Assembly: GCF_001045675.1 (NCBI RefSeq)
Contig: NZ_LEKT01000035.1
Span: forward strand, 1 to 32,909
Length of the DNA: 32,909 nucleotides
From: Megasphaera cerevisiae DSM 20462
Lineage (GTDB): Bacteria > Bacillota > Negativicutes > Veillonellales > Megasphaeraceae
Reading direction: 5' to 3'
Under the pieces are notes generated by a model. The model was not told the DNA's origin, searched no databases, and worked only from the letters and a program-made list of their open reading frames with translations. The first letter of the stretch is position 1. Every line of letters begins with the position of its first letter. Position numbers and translations under genes: made by a program. Of the stretch, positions 6,763 to 14,790 are shown one piece after another.

Positions 6763-8460
6763 TCAGTCCCGCTGCATCGCCGGCAAGGATCTGTCTCCAC
6801 GGACAGGCATTCCTACCTTTGCCAGCTGGCCTGCCGCCTCAATGACCCGGATAAAAGCCGGCGGAATTTCCTTCCTGCTCAAAGACTGCCCAATAAGCCG
6901 TCCCAGAATAACGCCTTTATTGCTGTACAGCCAGGAGAAATAATACACATACAAAGCCTGGGTATTGCGGGCATTGGCGTGCCATAAGAGCCGCGGCGGA
7001 TAGTCATGATAGTTGATATCCAATTTACGGCATGCTTTTTTTATCATATCCGATGTTGCCTTGGCGTGATCGCCATTGGCCGCATTGATGATGCGGTCCA
7101 GCTCACGGCGCTTTCCCCCGTCAATCAAGGTTTTGGTCAAGTCCATTTCAAAACAGATCTCATCTGTAAAATAAACGTTTTTTTCACCCTTCCGGCTCCC
7201 CTTGACATCGGCATCGTACAGTGCCACCGTAGGAATTTTAAAATATTCCAGCAGCTTTTTAATTTTGGAAATAGAGCTTTCACCACGGGCATTGATGAGG
7301 CAAATGCCATAATAATCAAAGAACAAATCCAGCGTGGCTCCAAAAAGCTGAAAGCAGCCATACTCTGTTTCTCCTTCTACAATGAGTACGCTTCGGGAAT
7401 AGAGCGCCTCCTTGACTTCCGGAAAGTGCATGATCAAGTGCTTTTCAATTTCTTCATTAAAATGAAATCCGGCACCGCAGGCTGCCCATACGGCACACTC
7501 CCGGTCCCGATAGAGACGGATGATATTACGATAATCATCGACGAGAGAATCCGTAGAATGCGTCACAATAAAAAGCTGACCCCGCAGTCCGTCAATACCA
7601 AAAATATCCTTGAGCAATTCACAAAAACGACTGTCTTCATTGTTGAGAAGTTGTTTATAATAATTTAAAACAGAACGCTGCATATACGGATGAAGATGGA
7701 TTTCCGGCTCATCAATGGATACGATAAGCGGCAGATACCGCCGTCCTTTTTGATTCACGATCAGGTTGCTCTCCATCGGTACGGCACGGCTCTTGGACAT
7801 GATGTAAATCTGCGTAATAATTCGCAAAGCCACCAGGGAAATAAATTTCATATTATCCGCCCGGGGGCGATCCTGCCGACTCAGCAGCTTGGACAACAGA
7901 AAAATATTGACATAATAAGACGAATCCAAATTACCGACCCGGACTTCATGACGGATAAAATTCTGCGCCTCCGGCGTCAATCCCTGCAAGTGAGCCGCGC
8001 CCCACTGAGATAGCTTGGTTTCCAGAGCCCGGTAGACGGTTGCCGAAACCATTTCATCCTCCGGATTGACAAAGGAATAGGAAATATACCGTATGCGCCG
8101 CATCGTATTGAGAGGCAGCTCTTCTCCCGTATCGTCATCATATACGTGCGGAAAAATTTCCTCTACGGGTTTTTCCATTCGTATCCGTATAGTCTCCTTG
8201 TGCTCATCGGGAAATCCCACAAAATATTCCTGATGATTGCGCAGCAAATGGAGTCCCATCGTAATGATGACCGGCAGAGACACATCTGCATAATCTTCCT
8301 CCGTAATGCCGCTTCCGGCACTCATACGAGACAACAAACGCAAAAAGCCACTTTTACCGATAGCATTTTCACCGACCAGGTAATTGGCCTTCTCATGAAA
8401 GGTCATTTCCACATCCTTGAAATTACGGTAATTTTGTATCCGCATATATGTTATATTCAC
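6763..8460 (-). CDS. OLD-family ATP-dependent endonuclease (AAA ATPase + TOPRIM)
   Basis: This 565-aa protein has an ABC-type ATPase domain followed by a TOPRIM nuclease domain, as in overcoming-lysogenization-defect (OLD) nucleases and GajA of Gabija. Walker A is GENAIGKS (residues 30-37, Lys36). Walker B is SIDEPEIHLHP (Asp250, Glu251). A switch His follows in VTHSTDS (His301). TOPRIM acidic residues lie in LIVEGETEYG (Glu362) and YDADVKG (Asp416, Asp418). The start is GTG at 8460 with GGAGGTGG seven bases upstream. Known relatives act in phage defence or DNA repair. No UvrD-like GajB helicase or reverse transcriptase is adjacent; instead a 57-aa gene follows. It stands between topB and a metabolic operon, not on an obvious island. 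Confidence 0.85.
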   Translation of the reverse strand: MNITYMRIQNYRNFKDVEMTFHEKANYLVGENAIGKSGFLRLLSRMSAGSGITEEDYADVSLPVIITMGLHLLRNHQEYFVGFPDEHKETIRIRMEKPVEEIFPHVYDDDTGEELPLNTMRRIRYISYSFVNPEDEMVSATVYRALETKLSQWGAAHLQGLTPEAQNFIRHEVRVGNLDSSYYVNIFLLSKLLSRQDRPRADNMKFISLVALRIITQIYIMSKSRAVPMESNLIVNQKGRRYLPLIVSIDEPEIHLHPYMQRSVLNYYKQLLNNEDSRFCELLKDIFGIDGLRGQLFIVTHSTDSLVDDYRNIIRLYRDRECAVWAACGAGFHFNEEIEKHLIMHFPEVKEALYSRSVLIVEGETEYGCFQLFGATLDLFFDYYGICLINARGESSISKIKKLLEYFKIPTVALYDADVKGSRKGEKNVYFTDEICFEMDLTKTLIDGGKRRELDRIINAANGDHAKATSDMIKKACRKLDINYHDYPPRLLWHANARNTQALYVYYFSWLYSNKGVILGRLIGQSLSRKEIPPAFIRVIEAAGQLAKVGMPVRGDRSLPAMQRD

Positions 8461-8499
8461 ACGCCCACCTCCTGCATCTTCTACTTAATAGTATTCGAC

Positions 8500-8538
8500 A
8501 AAAAAGCTCTGCTCCCTGCCTGGGCAGGTGCAGAGCTT
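8500..8538 (-). terminator. Terminator of the glycogen/malic enzyme operon
   Basis: On the minus strand AAGCTCTGC (8538-8530) pairs with GCAGAGCTT (8512-8504) and is followed by a run of T (8505-8500). It lies 12 bp past the malic enzyme stop. Confidence 0.8.
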
Positions 8539-8550
8539 GAGATAAGCTGT

Positions 8551-9789
8551 TTATTTTTCTTCCAGAAAGGCTTCGGCTTTAACCGCTTCTTCCTCATAGG
8601 TCAGCGTATGTCCGGCAATACCTTCTTCAGAGGCTTGTGCGGCTACGGATGCCGCGACAGCAATCGTAACCCTGTGATCAAAGGCATCCGGCAAAATATA
8701 ATCAGCACGCAGACCATCCTTTTGCGCCACAAAAGCCAGTGCCCGGGCAGCGGCAAGCTTCATGCCTTCACTGATATCCGAGGCATGGCAGTCGATGGCT
8801 CCGCGGAAAATCCCCGGGAACACCAGTACATTATTGACCTGGTTCGGAAAATCAGACCGTCCTGATCCGACGACAGCAGCACCGGCTTCCTGCGCTTCTT
8901 CCGGATAAATTTCCGGGATCGGATTGGCCATGGCAAATACGATGCTGCCCGCAGCCATGGAGGCAATCATATTCTTGGTAACGAGGCCGCCGCGGGAGAC
9001 ACCGATAAAGACATCCTTCCCGGCCATTACGTCTGCCAGCGTTCCTTTTTCGTGACGCATATTCGTCTTTTTCGCCATAACGGCCTGGGCTTTGTTTAAA
9101 GCCGGATCGCCGTCACAAACAGCGCCGCCCACATCGCACAGCGTAATATCCTTAAACCCGTATTCCAGCAGCAGATTGGCAATACTCAAGCCAGCTGCGC
9201 CGGCACCGTTGATAACCACCTTAACAATCTTTTCTGATTTACCCAGGAATTGCAGGGCATTAATGACACCGGCCAATACGATAATAGCCGTCCCGTGCTG
9301 ATCGTCATGAAACACTGGGATATTCATGGTATCCCGCAGGCGCCGTTCGATTTCAAAACACCGTGGGCTGCTGATATCCTCTAAGTTGATGCCGCCAAAG
9401 GACGGTCCGGCCAGCTGCACAAAGCGAACAAATTCATCCACGTCCTGTGTGTCTACACAAAGCGGCACGGCGTTGATACCGGCAAATTCACTGAATAGCA
9501 GGCATTTCCCCTCCATGACCGGCATGGCTGCGTCAGGACCGATATTTCCCAGTCCCAGAACAGCGCTGCCATCCGTAATAACAGCAACATCGTTGCCTTT
9601 GCCCGTGTACGTATAGGCCAATTCCTTGTCATCGGCAATTTTCAGGCACGGTGCAGCAACACCCGGCGTGTATAAAATGGACAGCGCTTCTTTTGAATCT
9701 GCCGGCAGCTTGCTGTGAATGGTCAGCTTCCCATGAAGCTGCGCATGAATCTGCAGTGCCTTTTTAAACTTATCATCCTTATCTGTCAA
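8551..9789 (-). CDS. NAD(P)-dependent malic enzyme
   Basis: This ~412-aa short-form malic enzyme oxidatively decarboxylates malate to pyruvate. Conserved parts are the catalytic Tyr in LSILYTPGVA, the catalytic Lys in PVMEGKCLLF, the metal ligands in GINLEDI and FHDDQHGTA, and the dinucleotide-binding VINGAGAAGLS. The frame opens at an ATG at 9804 that has no ribosome-binding site. A TTG at 9789 has a GGGGGGA stretch six bases upstream and gives MTDKDDKFKK, so I prefer it. It begins only ~20 bp after the GH13-GH77 gene with no terminator between, so it is probably the last gene of the glycogen operon. The terminator at 8500-8538 follows. Cofactor preference cannot be read from the sequence by eye. 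Confidence 0.9.
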   Translation of the reverse strand: MTDKDDKFKKALQIHAQLHGKLTIHSKLPADSKEALSILYTPGVAAPCLKIADDKELAYTYTGKGNDVAVITDGSAVLGLGNIGPDAAMPVMEGKCLLFSEFAGINAVPLCVDTQDVDEFVRFVQLAGPSFGGINLEDISSPRCFEIERRLRDTMNIPVFHDDQHGTAIIVLAGVINALQFLGKSEKIVKVVINGAGAAGLSIANLLLEYGFKDITLCDVGGAVCDGDPALNKAQAVMAKKTNMRHEKGTLADVMAGKDVFIGVSRGGLVTKNMIASMAAGSIVFAMANPIPEIYPEEAQEAGAAVVGSGRSDFPNQVNNVLVFPGIFRGAIDCHASDISEGMKLAAARALAFVAQKDGLRADYILPDAFDHRVTIAVAASVAAQASEEGIAGHTLTYEEEAVKAEAFLEEK

Positions 9790-9812
9790 AACGATTCCCC
9801 CCATACTAAAAT

Positions 9813-12800
9813 TTATCGTTTATATTGTTTGCACAAAGCGGATAACCACTTGGCAATATCAAATTTTAACATACCTTCGTCCATTTGCCAATGCCAATTT
9901 CCCTGCGAAACACCGGGAATATTCATTCGGCAGGACGACGGCAGACCCAGCAAATCCTGCATAGGAATGACTGCCGTTTCGGCACGGCGCCGGTACACAT
10001 AAGTGATAAGGGCTCTTACGATTTCCTGCGGCGAGGTATTTTCGCCCACGTGCATGGCCTGCCGCACCTGCAGCTGCTGGGACGGCGTCAAATCCTCTGT
10101 ATACCAGCCCAGAGTCGTATTATTATCATGAGTGCCCGTGTAGACCAGGCAGCTGGGTTCCGTATCCAGGCTGAAGACTCCGTCCGTCCGTTCAGTCATA
10201 TGAAATTGCAGGACCTTCATACCCGGCAGACGCAGTGTCTCTCTCAGTTCACAGACATCATCCGTAATGATGCCCAGATCCTCCGCAATGAGGGGAATAT
10301 GGCCCAGCTTTTGATAGACCGCCCGAAACAGTTCGAGACCGGGACCTTTTTTCCATACACCGTCCTTTGCGGTTTCAGCTTGTGCCGGAACGGCCCAAAA
10401 TGCTTCGAAGCCACGAAAATGATCAATGCGCACTTCATCGACCAGGGTCATACCAAAGCGAAAACGCTGCACCCACCAATCATACCCATCTGCCGCCATC
10501 GTTTCGTAGTCGTACAAAGGGTTGCCCCAAAGCTGGCCATCCGCACTAAAATAGTCCGGCGGCACACCGGCAACAGACACGGGCATGCCGTTCGCATCTA
10601 AATCGAAGAGTTCCTGATGGGCCCAGCAGTCTGCGCTGTTATGAGCCACGAACATAGGTACATCCCCAATAAGGGATACACCGTTTTCATGGGCATAATC
10701 CCGTATGCTCTGCCACTGCCGTCTGAAAATATACTGCAAAAATTTAAAATGGGATATGGCTCCTGATAATTCTCTTTGATACCGCCGTACAGCCGCTGCC
10801 GTATGGCAGCGTATATCATCAGGCCAGCCAGTCCACGGCCGGTCTTCAAAAAAGCCGCTTACGGCCCGGAACAGGGCATAGTCGTCAAGCCAATACGCAT
10901 TGTTTCGGCAAAAAGTGTCAAAGGGCCCCCAGGGAATGACCAGCCGGGCATTATGGGACAGATCCCACAGAGCTTGCTTCTTGCACTGCCAGGCTTCCTC
11001 CCACGTCCGGGCCTGACGCGCCTGTTCTTTGAAATGCTTTAGGGCACTGCCGGACAGCCAGCCCCAATCGTGCAGGACGTCCAGAGAAATAAGCCGTTCA
11101 TTGCCGGCAAAGGCCGAGCTTGAAAAATACGGGGAATCACCGTCAAGGGGCGGTGTCAGCGGCAATATCTGCCAGACACTCTGCCCGGCTGTTTTAAGAA
11201 AATCGATAAACCGATACGCAGCCCCTCCTAGGTCGCCGCAGCCGTATGCAGACGGCAGTGACGTAGGATGTAAAAGCACACCAGCCCGTTTTTGCTGTGC
11301 TTCCGCGCCCTGCAGGATCACCGCACGCAGCGGCGGCAGTGTCAATGTCAGCCGGCTGTTGATAGTCTGTACCGGCACCATACGCGGCGTCAAGGCATTG
11401 GTGAGTCTGCCATATGCCAGCCCTTTCGTATACATACTGATCGTACGCAGGGCTGTCGTATTACGGTTCATGGCAATGATAAAAAAGCCGTCCCGCGCTT
11501 CCCTGCCGAATACATCACGACCGCCTTCGATGACGCGTGCATAAGCAAATACATCGCCGTCCGCATACAGAAATATAAATCGCCCCGTCTGCAGGGCATC
11601 CGTCCGGCGGCGCAGCGCCGTGAGCCGCTTGGTCCATTCCAGCAGTTCCGTATTCTCGTGACCCCAGGGATAGGTACGGCGGTTATCCGGATCTTTTTTC
11701 CCGGTCACGCCAACTTCATCACCGTAATAAATACACGGGGCTCCGGGCATCGTCATCTGCCATAATTCCATGAGCCGCATCCGTTTTTCAGCAATACATT
11801 CGGCTGACTGTGTCGCCGTATCACCATCCTCTCCCAATACCGTCAAAATACGTTCTATATCATGACTGCTGACCAAATTGAGCATAGCATAGAAATATTC
11901 CTGCGGATAATTTTCAATCATATGCATCAGTTCTGCCCCCATACGGCGGGCATCCTTATGGCCCATAATGAAATCGACGGCAATTGTCCGCAGCGCATAG
12001 TTCATAGCGCTGTCAATATCATACCCGCACAAGTATTCCCGCTGCTGGCTATAACTGATTTTATTGGATGCATCTTCCCAGACCTCTCCGATGAGAACTG
12101 CCTCGGGATCTTCTTCCTTCAAGGTCTTATAGAAATTACGAAGAAACGGAACCGGAAGTTCATCAATCACGTCAAGCCGCCAGCCGCTGATTCCCTGTCT
12201 GATCCAGTAACGGAGAACACTATCTTCATTGCGGATAATAAAATCCATATACGACGGCGTCGTCTCTTCCACATTTGGCAAATCCATAACGCCCCACCAG
12301 GATTCATACATATCGGGATACCGGCTAAAGCGATACCATTCATAGTAAGGAGATTCTTTGGATTGGCAGGCACCGACACTATCATAATGCCCAAACCGGT
12401 TGAAATAGATGCTGTCCGCCCCGGTATGACTAAAAACACCGTCCAGAATAATACGAATTCCTTCTTTTTTAGCAACGGCACAGAAAGCCGCAAAATCTTC
12501 GTTCGTTCCTAAAAAGGGATCTACCTTATGGTAATCGGCCGTACTGTACCGGTGGTTAGTGCAGCTCTCAAAAATAGGATTTAAATACACAGCGGTTACG
12601 CCGAGGTCCTTCAGATACGACAATTTTTCACGAATACCCGCAATATTGCCGCCAAAAAAATCATAATACATAATATCGCCGTTCTGCGGATTTTTCCAAT
12701 ACTCGGGCTTGTCGTCCCAGACGCTGTGAATCACAGCGCCTCGTTTTCCCATTAAATCGATTTTTGCATCTGCCGACCGATAAAACCGATCCGGAAAAAT

Positions 12801-13211
12801 CTGATAGACAATAGCATGTTTGAACCATTCTGGTGTAGTTGCGTTTTTATCGCGCACCGTGATCTGGTACGCTGGCGGTACTTGCTCTGACACCGCACCG
12901 ATGCCGCCGAGCTGGTCGCGGTTATTGCCGTAATACCACGTTTTACCGTCGCATTCCACCATAAAATAATACCACAGGAGGCAGCCTTTTTCCGGCATGG
13001 TCAATATTGCTCTGGCCGTATTTTCTTCCCATTCCATGGGGACAAAGGATTCACCGGCATTACTTTGCCAGAGGCGCACTTTTACCCGGCACGCCGACCT
13101 GATTTTTTCAGCAATGCGCAAACGAAGAATGATCGTATCCCCAGTTGCCGCAGCGCCGAACACAGAGCGAAAATAAAATTCATGCGAATCATGATATAGT
13201 CCTAAATCCAT
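9813..13211 (-). CDS. Bifunctional GH13 alpha-amylase / neopullulanase-like and GH77 4-alpha-glucanotransferase fusion
   Basis: This 1132-aa protein joins two complete enzymes. Residues ~1-120 form a beta-rich N-terminal module like that of cyclomaltodextrinases (CBM34-like). Residues ~130-635 form a GH13 domain with VYQIFPDRF, nucleophile Asp347 (GWRLDVIDE), acid Glu376 (LIGEVWE) and Asp451 (SSHD). Residues ~640-1132 form amylomaltase (MalQ), starting RAGVLLHPTSLPSAYG, with nucleophile Asp930 (RIDHFRGF), Glu977 (LIAEDLG) and Asp1029 (GTHDNN). Both active sites look intact and no signal peptide is seen, so it is probably cytoplasmic. It would hydrolyse and disproportionate maltodextrins released from glycogen, and the operon has no separate glgX. 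The ATG has AAAGGAG six bases upstream. It lies between glgA and the malic enzyme. Confidence 0.93.
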   Translation of the reverse strand: MDLGLYHDSHEFYFRSVFGAAATGDTIILRLRIAEKIRSACRVKVRLWQSNAGESFVPMEWEENTARAILTMPEKGCLLWYYFMVECDGKTWYYGNNRDQLGGIGAVSEQVPPAYQITVRDKNATTPEWFKHAIVYQIFPDRFYRSADAKIDLMGKRGAVIHSVWDDKPEYWKNPQNGDIMYYDFFGGNIAGIREKLSYLKDLGVTAVYLNPIFESCTNHRYSTADYHKVDPFLGTNEDFAAFCAVAKKEGIRIILDGVFSHTGADSIYFNRFGHYDSVGACQSKESPYYEWYRFSRYPDMYESWWGVMDLPNVEETTPSYMDFIIRNEDSVLRYWIRQGISGWRLDVIDELPVPFLRNFYKTLKEEDPEAVLIGEVWEDASNKISYSQQREYLCGYDIDSAMNYALRTIAVDFIMGHKDARRMGAELMHMIENYPQEYFYAMLNLVSSHDIERILTVLGEDGDTATQSAECIAEKRMRLMELWQMTMPGAPCIYYGDEVGVTGKKDPDNRRTYPWGHENTELLEWTKRLTALRRRTDALQTGRFIFLYADGDVFAYARVIEGGRDVFGREARDGFFIIAMNRNTTALRTISMYTKGLAYGRLTNALTPRMVPVQTINSRLTLTLPPLRAVILQGAEAQQKRAGVLLHPTSLPSAYGCGDLGGAAYRFIDFLKTAGQSVWQILPLTPPLDGDSPYFSSSAFAGNERLISLDVLHDWGWLSGSALKHFKEQARQARTWEEAWQCKKQALWDLSHNARLVIPWGPFDTFCRNNAYWLDDYALFRAVSGFFEDRPWTGWPDDIRCHTAAAVRRYQRELSGAISHFKFLQYIFRRQWQSIRDYAHENGVSLIGDVPMFVAHNSADCWAHQELFDLDANGMPVSVAGVPPDYFSADGQLWGNPLYDYETMAADGYDWWVQRFRFGMTLVDEVRIDHFRGFEAFWAVPAQAETAKDGVWKKGPGLELFRAVYQKLGHIPLIAEDLGIITDDVCELRETLRLPGMKVLQFHMTERTDGVFSLDTEPSCLVYTGTHDNNTTLGWYTEDLTPSQQLQVRQAMHVGENTSPQEIVRALITYVYRRRAETAVIPMQDLLGLPSSCRMNIPGVSQGNWHWQMDEGMLKFDIAKWLSALCKQYKR

Positions 13212-13231
13212 GGAGTTCTCCTTTTCAGAAA

Positions 13232-13262
13232 ATCCCCCGCCACAATAAAACCGGCGGGGGAT
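13232..13262 (-). terminator. Intercistronic GC hairpin between glgA and the GH13-GH77 gene
   Basis: ATCCCCCGCC (13232-13241) and GGCGGGGGAT (13253-13262) form a perfect 10-bp stem with an 11-nt loop. On the minus strand only ATTTTCTG follows, so termination should be partial. It lies between the glgA stop and the next ribosome-binding site. It may lower downstream expression or stabilise the upstream mRNA end. Confidence 0.6.
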
Positions 13263-13279
13263 ATACAGGGTATCTGCTA

Positions 13280-14719
13280 TTATTTCTGCAGTACTTTTTT
13301 ATATAACTCAACATATGCCTGTGCAGATCGTTTCCAGCTGTTGTCGCTGTCCATGGCATTTTTCACCAACGAATCCCATACGGCAGAATCTTCATAAAAT
13401 CCCAAAGCCCGCTTTGTCGCAAACAGCAATTCGTGCGCATTAAAATTCACAAAGGTAAGACCGTTGCCCGTATTGGCATACTTGTCAAAGGGTGTAACCG
13501 TATCCTTCAGACCACCTGTTTCACGAACCACAGGCACGGCACCGTATTTCAAGGCAATGAGCTGGCTCAGCCCGCACGGCTCATACCGCGACGGCATGAG
13601 AAATATATCCGCGGCAGCATATACCCGATGAGCCAGTCCTTCATCAAATAAGATATTGGCTGAAACCTTGGTCGGATGACGCTGTGCCAGCTCCTGGAAC
13701 GCGTCTTTATACCGTGCTTCTCCGGTGCCGACAATGACCAGCTGTACATCATCCTCTACCAGTTCCTCCATAATGCATGTCACCAAATCCATTCCCTTGT
13801 CTTCCACGAGCCGAGAAACGATGGCAATCAGGGGAATACTCCGCTTGACCGGAAGCCCCAGCTCCCGACGCAGGGCATCCTTGTTGACCCGTTTGCCGCC
13901 GCGGGCATGGGCCGAGGTATAGTGCTGCTTTATGTACGTGTCCGTCGCCGGATTATACACGTCCTCATCCAAACCGTTGCTGATGCCAATTAATTTATCC
14001 ATACAGCTGCGGATGTAGCCGTCAAGCCGTTCCCCATAATAAGGATAGGTAATCTCTCTAGCGTAGGTCTGACTGACCGTCGTAATATAATCGGCATAGA
14101 CCATGCCTGATTTCATATAATTTACGCAACCGTCACATTCCAGGCTGCCGTTATCAAAAAGCTCCTGCGGCAAGCCGATAATATCACGCATGATCGTAGG
14201 CGGATAAATTCCCTGATACTTCAGATTGTGGATCGTATATATGACCTTTATATCCTTATAGAAGTCATCATGACAAAAATCTTCCCGGAGAAATACCCCC
14301 ATCAGACCTGTATGCCAATCATTGCAGTGAATAATGTCCGGCTTGAAACCAATTTTGGGAAGCATAGTCAGCACAGCACGGCAAAAATAAGCAAATCGTT
14401 CGTCATCATCGTCATATCCATACAGACGATCCCGTTTAAAATACCATTCATTGTCAATAAAATAGACCTTGACTCCGCCTGCATCCACCTCGTCCACGCC
14501 GTAATACAACTGCCGCCAGGACAAATTGACAATTCCTGTCGTCACCAGCTGCATGCTTTGTTCCTTATCCTTATCAATCAGACTATATTTGGGAATAACC
14601 AAGCGCACATCCATTCCCCTGGCCGCCAGCGCCTTCGGCAAAGCCCCCATTACATCGGCCAAGCCGCCCGTTTTGATAAAAGGCACAGCCTCTGATGCCA
14701 CAAATAGTACGTTTACCAT
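13280..14719 (-). CDS. glgA: Glycogen synthase (ADP-glucose, GT5)
   Basis: This 479-aa retaining glucosyltransferase extends alpha-1,4-glucan from ADP-glucose. The N-terminal ADP-glucose-binding KTGGLADV motif is at residues 16-23. The C-terminal Rossmann domain has SRLVEDKGMDL (302-312), RYEPCGLSQ with Glu380 and the RETGGLKDTV loop (399-408). The length matches bacterial GlgA (~480 aa). The ATG at 14719 is preceded by GAGGGAG. It follows glgB by 71 bp and precedes the GH13-GH77 gene across a GC hairpin. With glgC, glgD and glgB it makes a complete glycogen-building set. The assignment is secure. Confidence 0.97.
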   Translation of the reverse strand: MVNVLFVASEAVPFIKTGGLADVMGALPKALAARGMDVRLVIPKYSLIDKDKEQSMQLVTTGIVNLSWRQLYYGVDEVDAGGVKVYFIDNEWYFKRDRLYGYDDDDERFAYFCRAVLTMLPKIGFKPDIIHCNDWHTGLMGVFLREDFCHDDFYKDIKVIYTIHNLKYQGIYPPTIMRDIIGLPQELFDNGSLECDGCVNYMKSGMVYADYITTVSQTYAREITYPYYGERLDGYIRSCMDKLIGISNGLDEDVYNPATDTYIKQHYTSAHARGGKRVNKDALRRELGLPVKRSIPLIAIVSRLVEDKGMDLVTCIMEELVEDDVQLVIVGTGEARYKDAFQELAQRHPTKVSANILFDEGLAHRVYAAADIFLMPSRYEPCGLSQLIALKYGAVPVVRETGGLKDTVTPFDKYANTGNGLTFVNFNAHELLFATKRALGFYEDSAVWDSLVKNAMDSDNSWKRSAQAYVELYKKVLQK

Positions 14720-14790
14720 GCATGCTCCCTCACTTTCCTCTTGAACCAGTATCGTTCAATTCATTTTCGTAAGTATACGCTGCTGGCAGC

